Shown one piece after another: positions 52,601 through 64,000 of a stretch of DNA of 64,000 bases; the first letter of the stretch is position 1, and every line of letters starts with the position of its first letter. The notes under the pieces are model-generated. The model saw only the letters and a list, made by a program, of their open reading frames with translations. It was not told the origin of the DNA and did not search any database. The stretch comes from Xylocopa sonorina (Eukaryota; Arthropoda; Insecta; Hymenoptera; Apidae), in contig NW_027490228.1 of assembly GCF_050948175.1 (NCBI RefSeq), positions 496,001 to 560,000 on the forward strand. Direction: 5' to 3'. The position numbers were made by a program, and so were the translations under genes.

Positions 52601-55600
52601 TTCTAATGCTTCTCAAAACGCGATATAGCACCTCATTCCTATGTTTCATGATAAGATATAATATTCATTGCGAAGTGTCATGCATATCTCGTATTCACAT
52701 CAAAAGAATGTAAATGCGACACTTCCATGCTCGGAAATAGCGTTTGCAGATGTCTACGTATCGCAGCAATAGAGTTCCAATGCTTCCTAAAACGCGATAT
52801 CGCACCTCCCTTTTATGTTTCATGATAAGGTATAATATTCATTGCGAAGTGTCATGTATACCTCGTATTCACTTCAAATGAATGTAAATGCGACACTTCC
52901 ATGCTAGGAAATAGCGTTTGCAGATGTCTACGTGTCGTAGCAATAGAGTTCTAATGCTTCTTAAAACGCGATATCGCATCTCACTGCTATGTTTCATGAT
53001 AAGATATAATATTCATTATGGTGTCTTATGTATACCTCGTACTCACTTCAAAAGAATGTAAATGCGACCCTTCCATGCTAGGAAATAGCCTTTGCAGATG
53101 TCTACGTATCGTAGCAATAGAGTTCTAATGCTTCTTAGAACCCGATATCGCATCTCACTTCTATGTTTCATGAAAGGATATAATATTCATTATGGAGTGT
53201 TATGTATACCTCGTACTCACTTCAAAAGAATGTAAATGCGACACTTCCATGCTAGGAAATAGCCTTTGCAGATGTCTACGTATCGTAGCTCTAGAGTTCT
53301 AATGCTTCTCAAAACGCGATATAGCACCTCATTCCTATGTTTCATGATAAGATATAATATTCATTGCGAAGTGTCATGCATATCTCGTATTCACATCAAA
53401 AGAATGTAAATGCGACACTTCCATGCTCGGAAATAGCGTTTGCAGATGTCTACGTATCGCAGCAATAGAGTTCCAATGCTTCCTAAAACGCGATATCGCA
53501 TCTCTCTTTTATGTTTCATGATAAGGTATAATATTCATTGCGAAGTGTCATGTATACCTCGTATTCACTTCAAATGAATGTAAATGCGACACTTCCATGC
53601 TAGGAAATAGCGTTTGCAGATATCTACGTATCGTAGCAATAGCGTAATAATGCTTCTTAAAACGAGATGTCGCATCTCACTGCTATGTTTCATGATGAGA
53701 TATAATATTCATTATGGAGTGATATGTATACCTCGTACTCACTTCAAAAGAATGTAAATGCGACCCTTCTATGCTAGGGAATAGCCTTTGCAGATGTCTA
53801 CGTATCGTAGCAATAGAGTTCTAATGCTTCTTAAAACGCGATATCGCATCTCACTGCTATGTTTCATGAGAAGATATAATATTCATTATGGAGTGTTATG
53901 TATACCTCGTACTCACTTCAAAAGAATGTAAATGCGACCCTTCCATCCTGGGAAATAGCGTTTGCAGATGTCTACGTATCGTAGCATTAGAGTTCTAGTG
54001 CTTCTTAGAACGCGATATCGCATCTCACTTCTATGTTTCATGATAAGGTATAATATTCATTGCGAAGTGTCATGTATATCTCGTATTCACTTCAAACGAA
54101 TGTAAATGCGACACTTCCATGCTAGGAAATAGCGTTTGCAGATGTCTACGTATCGTAGCAATAGAGTTCTAATGCTTCTTAATAGGCGATATCGCATCTC
54201 ACTGCTATGTTTCATGAGAAGATATAATATTCATTGCGAAGTGTCATGTATATCTCGTATTCACGTCAAAAGAATGTAAATGCGACACTTCCATGCTAGG
54301 AAATAGCGTTTGCAGATGTCTACGTATCGTAGCATTAGAGTTCTAGTGCTCCTTAGAACGCGATATCGCATCTCACTTCTATGTTTCATGAAAAGATATA
54401 ATATTCATTATGGAGTGTTATGTATACCTCGTACTCACTTCAAAAGAGTGTAAATGCGACCCTTCCATGCTAGGAAATAGCGTTTGCAGATGTCTACGTA
54501 TCGTAGCAATAGAGTTCTAATGCTTCTTAGAACGCGATATCGCATCTCACCTCTATGTTTCATGATAAGATATAATATTCATTGCGAAGTGTCATGTATA
54601 CCTCGTATTCACTTCAAAAGAATGTAAATATGACACTTCCGTCCTAGGAAATATCGTTTGCAGATGTCTACGTATCGTAGCAATAGAGTTCTAATGCGTC
54701 TTAAAACGAGATGCCGCATTTCATTTCTATGTTTCGTGATAAGATATAATATTCATTGTGGAGTGTTATGTATACCTCGTATTCACTTCAGTGGAATGTA
54801 CGTGGAATGTAAGTGTAATGCTAGGAAATAGAGTTTGCAGATGTCAACGCATATTAGCAACAGAGTTCTAATGCTTCCTAAAACGCGATATCGCACCTCT
54901 CTTCTATGTTTCATGATAAGGTATAATATTCAATATGGAGTGTTATGTATACCTCGTACTCACTTCAAAAGAATGTAAATGCGACCCTTCCATGCTAGGA
55001 AACAGCCTTTGCAGATGTCTACGTATCGTAGCTCTAGAGTTCTAATGCTTCTCAAAACGCGATATAGCACCTCATTCCTATGTTTCATGATAAGATATAA
55101 TATTCATTGCGAAGTGTCATGCATATCTCGTATTCACATCAAAAGAATGTAAATGCGACACTTCCATGCTAGGAAATAGCGTTTGCAGATGTCTACGTAT
55201 CGTAGCAATAGAGTTCGAATGCTTCTTAAAACGCGATATCGCATCTCATTCCTATGTTTCATGATAAGATATAATATTCATTGCGAAGTGTCATGTATAT
55301 CTCGTATTCACATCAAACGAATGTAAATGCGACACTTCCATGCTAGGAAATAGCGTTTGCAGATGTCTACGTATCGTAGCAATAGAGTTCTAATGCTTCT
55401 TAAAACGCGATATCGCATCTCACTGCTATGTTTCATGAGAAGATATAATATTCATTATGGAGTGTTATGTATACCTCGTACTCACTTCAAAAGAATGTAA
55501 ATGCGACCCTTCCATCCTGGGAAATAGCGTTTGCAGATGTCTACGTATCGTAGCATTAGAATTCTAGTGCTTCTTAGAACGCGATATCGCATCTCACTTC

Positions 55601-58600
55601 TATGTTTCATGATAAGGTATAATATTCATTGCGAAGTGTCATGTATATCTCGTATTCACATCAAAAGAATGTAAATGCGACACTTCCATGCTCGGAAATA
55701 GCGTTTGCAGATGTCTACGTATCGCAGCAATAGAGTTCCAATGCTTCCTAAAACGCGATATCGCATCTCTCTTTTATGTTTCATGATAAGGTATAATATT
55801 CATTGCGAAGTGTCATGTATACCTCGTATTCACTTCAAATGAATGTAAATGCGACACTTCCATGCTAGGAAATAGCGTTTGCAGATATCTACGTATCGTA
55901 GCAATAGCGTAATAATGCTTCTTAAAACGAGATGTCGCATCTCACTGCTATGTTTCATGATGAGATATAATATTCATTATGGAGTGATATGTATACCTCG
56001 TACTCACTTCAAAAGAATGTAAATGCGACCCTTCTATGCTAGGGAATAGCCTTTGCAGATGTCTACGTATCGTAGCGATAGAGTTCTAATGCTTCTTAGA
56101 ACGCGATATCGCATCTCACTTTTATGTTTCATGATAAGATATAATATTCATTGCGATGTGTCATGTATACCTCGTATTCACTTCAAAAGAATGTAAATGC
56201 GACACTTCCTTGCTAGGAAATAGAGTTTGCAGATGTCTACGTATATTAGCAATAGAGTTCTAATGCTTCTCAAAACGCGATATAGCACCTCATTCCTATG
56301 TTTCATGATAAGATATAATATTCATTGCGAAGTGTCATGTATATCTCGTATTCACTTCAAACGAATGTAAATGCGACACTTCCATGCTAGGAAATAGCGT
56401 TTGCAGATGTCTACGTATCGTAGCAATAGAGTTCGAATGCTTCTTAAAACGCGATATCGCATCTCATTCCTATGTTTCATGATAAGATATAATATTCATT
56501 GCGAAGTGTCATGTATATCTCGTATTCACATCAAACGAATGTAAATGCGACACTTCCATGCTAGGAAATAGCGTTTGCAGATGTCTACGTATCGTAGCAA
56601 TAGAGTTCTAATGCTTCTTAAAACGCGATATCGCATCTCACTGCTATGTTTCATGAGAAGATATAATATTCATTATGGAGTGTTATGTATACCTCGTACT
56701 CACTTCAAAAGAATGTAAATGCGACCCTTCCATCCTGGGAAATAGCGTTTGCAGATGTCTACGTATCGTAGCATTAGAGTTCTAGTGCTTCTTAGAACGC
56801 GATATCGCATCTCACTTCTATGTTTCATGATAAGGTATAATATTCATTGCGAAGTGTCATGTATATCTCGTATTCACTTCAAACGAATGTAAATGCGACA
56901 CTTCCATGCTAGGAAATAGCGTTTGCAGATGTCTACGTATCGTAGCAATAGAGTTCTAATGCTTCTTAATAGGCGATATCGCATCTCACTGCTATGTTTC
57001 ATGAGAAGATATAATATTCATTATGGGGTGTTATGTATACCTCGTACTCACTTCAAAAGAGTGTAAATGCGACCCTTCCATGCTAGGAAATAGCGTTTGC
57101 AGATGTCTACGTATCGTAGCAATAGAGTTCTAATGCTTCTTAGAACGCGATATCGCATCTCACCTCTATGTTTCATGATAAGATATAATATTCATTGCGA
57201 AGTGTCATGTATACCTCGTATTCACTTCAAAAGAATGTAAATATGACACTTCCGTCCTAGGAAATATCGTTTGCAGATGTCTACGTATCGTAGCAATAGA
57301 GTTCTGATGCGTCTTAAAACGAGATGCCGCATTTCATTTCTATGTTTCGTGATAAGATATAATATTCATTGTGGAGTGTTATGTATACCTCGTATTCACT
57401 TCAGTGGAATGTACGTGGAATGTAAGTGTAATGCTAGGAAATAGAGTTTGCAGATGTCAACGCATATTAGCAACAGAGTTCTAATGCTTCCTAAAACGCG
57501 ATATCGCACCTCTCTTCTATGTTTCATGATAAGGTATAATATTCAATATGGAGTGTTATGTATACCTCGTACTCACTTCAAAAGAATGTAAATGCGACCC
57601 TTCCATGCTAGGAAACAGCCTTTGCAGATGTCTACGTATCGTAGCTCTAGAGTTCTAATGCTTCTCAAAACGCGATATAGCACCTCATTCCTATGTTTCA
57701 TGATAAGATATAATATTCATTGCGAAGTGTCATGCATATCTCGTATTCACATCAAAAGAATGTAAATGCGACACTTCCATGCTCGGAAATAGCGTTTGCA
57801 GATGTCTACGTATCGCAGCAATAGAGTTCCAATGCTTCCTAAAACGCGATATCGCATCTCCCTTTTATGTTTCATGATAAGGTATAATATTCATTGCGAA
57901 GTGTCATGTATACCTCGTATTCACTTCAAATGAATGTAAATGCGACACTTCCATGCTAGGAAATAGCGTTTGCAGATGTCTACGTGTCGTAGCAATAGAG
58001 TTCTAATGCTTCTTAAAACGCGATATCGCATCTCACTGCTATGTTTCATGATAAGATATAATATTCATTATGGTGTGTTATGTATACCTCGTACTCACTT
58101 CAAAAGAATGTAAATGCGACCCTTCCATGCTAGGAAATAGCCTTTGCAGATGTCTACGTATCGTAGCAATAGAGTTCTAATGCTTCTTAGAACCCGATAT
58201 CGCATCTCACTTCTATGTTTCATGAAAGGATATAATATTCATTATGGAGTGTTATGTATACCTCGTACTCACTTCAAAAGAATGTAAATGCGACACTTCC
58301 ATGCTAGGAAATAGCCTTTGCAGATGTCTACGTATCGTAGCTCTAGAGTTCTAATGCTTCTCAAAACGCGATATAGCACCTCATTCCTATGTTTCATGAT
58401 AAGATATAATATTCATTGCGAAGTGTCATGCATATCTCGTATTCACATCAAAAGAATGTAAATGCGACACTTCCATGCTCGGAAATAGCGTTTGCAGATG
58501 TCTACGTATCGCAGCAATAGAGTTCCAATGCTTCCTAAAACGCGATATCGCATCTCTCTTTTATGTTTCATGATAAGGTATAATATTCATTGCGAAGTGT

Positions 58601-59526
58601 CATGTATACCTCGTATTCACTTCAAATGAATGTAAATGCGACACTTCCATGCTAGGAAATAGCGTTTGCAGATGTCTACGTGTCGTAGCAATAGAGTTCT
58701 AATGCTTCTTAAAACGCGATATCGAATCTCACTGCTATGTTTCATGATAAGATATAATATTCATTATGGTGTGTTATGTATACCTCGTACTCACTTCAAA
58801 AGAATGTAAATGCGACCCTTCCATGCTAGGAAATAGCCTTTGCAGATGTCTACGTATCGTAGCAATAGAGTTCTAATGCTTCTTAGAACCCGATATCGCA
58901 TCTCACTTCTATGTTTCATGAAAAGATATAATATTCATTATGGAGTGTTATGTATACCTCGTACTCACTTCAAAAGAGTGTAAATGCGACCCTTCCATGC
59001 TAGGAAATAGCGTTTGCAGATGTCTACGTATCGTAGCAATAGAGTTCTAATGCTTCTTAGAACGCGATATCGCATCTCACCTCTATGTTTCATGATAAGA
59101 TATAATATTCATTGCGAAGTGTCATGTACACCTCGTATTCACTTCAAAAGAATGTAAATATGACACTTCCATGCTAGGAAATATCGTTTGCAGATGTCTA
59201 CGTATCGTAGCAATAGAGTTCTAATGCGTCTTAAAACGAGATGCCGCATTTCATTTCTATGTTTCGTGATAAGATATAATATTCATTGTGGAGCGTTATG
59301 TATACCTCGTATTCACTTCAGTGGAATGTAAGTGGAATGTAAGTGTAATGCTAGGAAATAGAGTTTGCAGATGTCAACGCATATTAGCAATAGAGTTCTA
59401 ATGCTTCCTAAAACGCGATATCGCACCTCTCTTCTATGTTTCATGATAAGGTATAATATTCATTGCGAAGTGTTATGTATACCTCGTATTCACTTCAAAT
59501 GAATGTAAATGCGACACTTCCATGCT

Positions 59527-59543
59527 AGGATTTAATTTTTGCA
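59527..59543 (-). repeat. Clustered substitutions in one monomer
   Basis: CTAGGATTTAATTTTTGCAG replaces the otherwise nearly invariant CTAGGAAATAGCGTTTGCAG. Several adjacent changes in one copy of a conserved block suggest a local repair error or sequencing error rather than separate point mutations. Confidence 0.5.
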
Positions 59544-62500
59544 GATGTCTACGTATCGTAGCAATAGAGTTCTAATGCTTCTTAAAACGCGATATCGCAT
59601 CTCACTGCTATGTTTCATGATAAGATATAATATTCATTATGGAGTGTTATGTATACCTCGTACTCACTTCAAAAGAATGTAAATGCGACCCTTCCATGCT
59701 AGGAAATAGCCTTTGCAGATGTCTACGTATCGTAGCTATAGAGTTCTAATGCTTATCAAAGCGCGATATAGCACCTCATTCCTATGTTTCATGATAAGAT
59801 ATAATATTCATTATGGAGTGATATGTATACCTCGTACTCACTTCAAAAGAGTGTAAATGCGACCCTTCTATGCTAGGGAATAGCCTTTGCAGATGTCTAC
59901 GTATCGTAGCAATAGAGTTCTAATGCTTCTTAGAACGCGATATCGCATCTCACTTTTATGTTTCATGATAAGATATAATATTCATTGCGATGTGTCATGT
60001 ATATCTCGTATTCACTTCAAATGAATGTAAATGCGACACTTCCATGCTCGGAAATAGCGTTTGCAGATGTCTACGTATCGTAGCAATAGCGTAATAATGC
60101 TTCTTAAAACGAGATGTCGCATCTCACTGCTATGTTTCATGATGAGATATAATATTCATTATGGAGTGATATGTATACATCGTACTCACTTCAAAAGAAT
60201 GTAAATGCGACCCTTCCATGCTAGGGAATAGCCTTTGCAGATGTCTACGTATCGTAGCAATAGAGTTCTAATGCTTCTTAGAACGCGATATCGCATCTCA
60301 CATCTATGTTTCATGATAAGATATAATATTCATTGCGAAGTGTCATGTATACCCCGTATTCACTTCAAAAGAACGTAAATAAGACACTTCCATGCTAGAA
60401 AATAGCGTTTGCAGATGTCTATGTATCGTAGCAATAGAGTTCTAATGCTCCATAAAACGCGATATCGCATCTCACTTCTATGTTGCATGATAAGATATAA
60501 TATTCATTGCGAAGTGTCATGTATACCTCGTATTCACTTCAAAAGAATGTAAATATGACTCTTCCATGCTAGGAAATAGCGTTTGCAGATGTCTACGTAT
60601 CGTAGCAATAGAGTTCTAATGCTCCTTAAAACGCGATATCGGATCTCACTTCTATGTTTCATGATAAGATATAATATTCATTGCGAAGTGTCATGTATAC
60701 CTCGATTTCACTTCACAAGAATGTAAATGCGACACTTCCTTGCTAGGAAATATTGTTTGCAGATGTCTACGTATCACAGCAATAGAGTAATAATGCTTCT
60801 TAAAACGAGATGTCGTATTTCATTTCTATGTTCCGTAATAAGATATTATACTCATTGTGTAATGTTATGTATACCTCGTATTCACTTCAGTGGAATGTAA
60901 GTGCCACATGTCCATGCTAGGAAATAGAGTTTGCAGATGTCTACGTATCGCAGCAATAGAGTTCTTATGCTTCCTAAAACGCGATATCGCATCTCTCTTC
61001 TATGTTTCATGATAAGGTATAATATTCATTGCGAAGTGTCATGTATACCTCGTATTCACTTCAAAAGAATGTAAATGCGACACTTCCTTGCTAGGAAATA
61101 TTGTTTGCAGATGTCTACGTATCACAGCAATAGAGTTCTAATGCTTCTCAAAACGCGATATAGCACCTCGTTCCTATGTTTCATGATAAGATATAACATT
61201 CATTGCGAATTGTCATGCATACATCGTATTCACTTCAAACGAATGTAAATGCGGCAATTCCTTGCTAGGAAATAGCGTTTGCAGATGTCTACGTATCGTA
61301 GCAATAATGTTCTAATTCTTCTTAAAACGCGATATCGCATCTCACTTCTATGTTTCATGATAAGATATAATATTCATTGGGACGTGTCATGCATACCTCG
61401 TATACACTTCAAACGAATGTAGATGCGAAACTTTCATCTTAGGAAATAGCGTTTGCAGATGTCTACGTATCGTAGCAATAGAGTTCTAGTGCTTCTTAAA
61501 ACGCGATATCGCATCTGACTTCTATATTTCATGATAAGATATAATATTCATTGCGAAGTGTCATGTATACCACGATTTCACATCACAAGAACGTAATTGC
61601 AACACTTCCATGCTAGGAAGTAGTGTTTGCAGATGTCTACGTATCGTAGCAATTGAGTTACAATGCTTCTTAAAATGCCATATCGCATCTCACTTCTATG
61701 TTTCGTGGCAAGATATAATATTCATTGTGATGTGTCATGTATACCTCGTCTATACTTCAAATGGATGTAAATCGACACTTCCTTCCTAGGAAATCACTTT
61801 TCCAGATGTCTATGTGTTGAAGCAGTAGAGATCTATTGCTTCTTAAAACGTGATATCGCATCCCATTTCTATCGTTCATGATAAGATATAATATTCATTG
61901 CCAAGTGTTATGTATTCCTCGTCTACACATCAAATAAATGTAAATGCGCCACTTCCTTTCTAGGAAATAGCGATTCCAGATGTCTACGTATCGAAGCAAT
62001 AGAGTTCTAATGCTTCCTAATTAGCGATATCGCATCCCATTTCTATGTTTCATGTTAAGATGTAATATTCACTGCGAAGTGTCATGTATATCTCGTATTC
62101 ACTTCAAATAATGTAAATGCGACACTTCCATGCTAGGAAATAGCGTTTGCAGGTGTCTACGTATCGTAGCAATAGAGTTCTAATACTTCTTAAAACGAGA
62201 TGTCGCATTTCATTTCTATGTTTAGTGATAAGATATAATATACATTTTGGAGTGTTATGTATACCTCGTATTCACTTCAAAAGAATGTAAATGCGACACT
62301 TCCATGCTAGGAAATAGCGTTTGCAGATGTCTACGGATCGTAGCAATAGAGCTCTAATGCTTCCTAAAACGCGATATCGCATCTCACCTCTATGTTTCAT
62401 GATAAGGTATAATATTCATTGCGAAGTGTCATGTATACCTCGTATTCACTTCAAAGAAATGTAAATGCGACACTTCCATGCTAGGAAATAGCGTTTGCAG

Positions 62501-64000
62501 ATGTCTACGGATCGTAGCAAAGAATTCTAAGGCATCCTAAATCGCGATATCGCATCTCACTTCTATGTTTCATGATAAGATATAATATTCATTATGAAGT
62601 GTCATGTATACCTCGTATTCACTTCAAAGAAATGTAAATGCGACACTTCCATGCTAGGAAATAGCGTTTGCAGATGTCTACGTATCGTAGCTATAGAGTT
62701 CTAATGCTTCTTAAAACGAGATGTCGCATTTCATTCCTATGTTTCGTGATATGATATAATATTCATTTTGGAGTGATATGTATACCTCGTACTCACTTCA
62801 AAAGAATGTAAGTGTGACACTTCCATGCTAGGAAATAGCGTTTGCAGATGTCTACGGATCGTAGCAATAGTGTTCTAATGCTTCCTAAAACGCGATATCG
62901 CATCTCACTTCTATGTTTCATGATAAGATATAATATTCATTGCGAAGTGTCATGTATATCTCGTATTCACTTCAAAGGAATGTAAACGTGACACTTCCAT
63001 GCTAGGAAATAGTGGTTGCAGATGTTTACGTATCGTAGCAATAGAGTTCTAATGCTTCTTAAAACGAAATGTCGCATTTCATTTCTATGTTTCGTGATAA
63101 GATATAATATTCATTTTGGAGTGTTATGTATACCTCGTATTCACTTCAAAGAAATGTAAATGCGACACTTCCATGCTAGGAAATAGCGTTTGCAGATGTC
63201 TACGTATCGTAGCAGTAGAGTTCTAATGCTTCTAAACACGAGATGACGCATCTCATTTCTATGATTCGTGATAAGATATAATATTCATTTTGGAGTGTTA
63301 TGCATACCACGTATTCACATCAAAAGAATGTAAATGCGATACTTCCATGCTAGCAAATAGCGTTTGCAGATGTCTACGTATCGTAGCAATAGTGTTCTAA
63401 TGCTTCTTAAAACGCGATATCGCATCTCACTTCTATGTTTCATAATAAGATGTAATATTCATTATGGAGTGTTATGTATGCCTCGCATTCACTTCAAAGA
63501 AATGTAAATGCGACACTTCCATGCTAGGAAAAAGCGTTTGCAGATGTCTGCGGATCGTAGCAATAGAGTTCTAATGCTTCCTAAAACGCGATATCGCATT
63601 TCATTTCTATGTTTCGTGATGAGATATAATATTCATTTTGGAGTGTTATGTATACCCCGTATTCACTTCAAGAGAATGTAAATGTGACACTTCCATGCTA
63701 GGAAATAGCGTTTGCAGATGTCTGCGTATCGTAGCAATAGTGTTCTAATGCTCCTTAAAACGAGATGTCACATTTCATTTCTATGTTTAGTGATAAGACA
63801 TAATATTCATTTTGGAGTTTTATGTATACCTCGTATTCACTTCAAATGAATGTAAATGCGACACTTCCTTCCTAGGAAATAGCATTTGCAGATGTCTACG
63901 TATCGCAGCAATAGTGTTCTAATGCTTCTTAAAACGAGATGTCGCATTTCATATCTATGTTTCGTGATGAGATATAATATTCATTGTAGAGTGTTATGTA

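Larger units (their letters stand above)
47860..60130 (-). repeat. Homogenised higher-order repeat zone
   Basis: Blocks of about 9 to 16 monomers recur here in shuffled order. A marker with GTGGAATGTACGTGGAATG, 3 bp longer than normal, occurs at 49562, 52350, 54789, 57402 and, as a variant, 59319; spacings are 2788, 2439, 2613 and 1917 bp. These are 16, 14, 15 and 11 monomers plus 3 bp each, plus one extra base in the first. A second marker, AGCGTAATAATGC, occurs at 47892, 53641, 55906 and 60088. Its spacings fit whole monomers once the +3 markers are counted. The arrangement fits repeated unequal exchange with variable register. Confidence 0.88.
24887..64000 (-). repeat. Right satellite array, same 174-bp family, inverted
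   Basis: About 225 monomers of the family found at 1-23339, read here as the reverse complement. The order on the + strand is CATTGCGAAGTGTCATG, TATACCTCGTATTCACTTC, GAATGTAAATGCGACAC, TTCCATGCTAGGAAATAGCG, TTGCAGATGTCTACGTATCG, TAGCAATAGAGTTCTAATGC, CGCGATATCGCATCTC and CATGATAAGATATAATATTC. The period is 174 bp, for example 41941 to 42115. The first recognisable satellite base is about 24887, inside the TTCCTTTCTAGGAAA block, so the array opens mid-monomer. It runs past the window end. The part next to the spacer (24.9-26 kb) and the part beyond about 60 kb are more diverged than the 41-60 kb core. No gene or mobile insertion is visible inside it. Confidence 0.97.

Noticed and set aside
1..64000. 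CRISPR array
   Set aside because: The 174-bp units are contiguous and diverge throughout their length; there are no short identical repeats separated by unique spacers and no cas genes.
1..64000. Telomeric repeats or rDNA near the arrays
   Set aside because: No TTAGG, TTAGGG or similar short arrays and no recognisable rRNA segments were seen.

Overview
The window is almost entirely tandem satellite DNA of a eukaryote, with no protein-coding gene I can support. The repeat unit is 174 bp. Landmarks recur at 1, 175, 349 and 523 on the left, and at 41941 and 42115 on the right. The unit is AT-rich but keeps about nine CpG dinucleotides. The organism cannot be named from the sequence. A CpG-retaining 174-bp satellite of this size, next to a CpG-rich spacer that opens like an LTR, fits an insect, perhaps a hymenopteran. 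That is a low-confidence inference.

Layout: (1) 1-23339, about 134 monomers, here defined as + orientation. (2) 23340-24886, a 1.55-kb non-satellite spacer. It has GC-rich, AT-rich and CpG-dense blocks, several short hairpins, an AATAAA and a 51-bp minisatellite. (3) 24887-64000, about 225 monomers of the same family in the opposite orientation. The two arrays point toward each other across the spacer. They break at different points of the monomer, about phase 150 on the left and about phase 111 on the right. I saw no orientation switch inside either array.

The left array is the more diverged. It holds short higher-order duplications of 3, 4 and 8 monomers and one displaced repeat of 19 monomers. 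The right array holds a near-identical tandem duplication of 16 monomers (2,779 bp) at 29.9-35.4 kb. From about 41 to 60 kb it is a strongly homogenised, rearranged higher-order zone. Marker monomers there recur at whole multiples of 174 bp plus small indels I can account for. Monomers next to the spacer and toward 64 kb are more diverged, as unequal exchange predicts for array edges.

Each typical monomer carries four dyads: GCGATATCGC, CTACG-ATA-CGTAG, TTCCT-AGCA-AGGAA, and GAAGTGTC paired with GACACTTC across 38 nt. Because 174 is 58 codons, chance ORFs recur in phase on both strands; I reject them as genes. The arrays are best read as a centromeric or pericentromeric (or other heterochromatic) satellite block with an internal inversion. 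The inversion junction is the most interesting part, provided it is not an assembly join.
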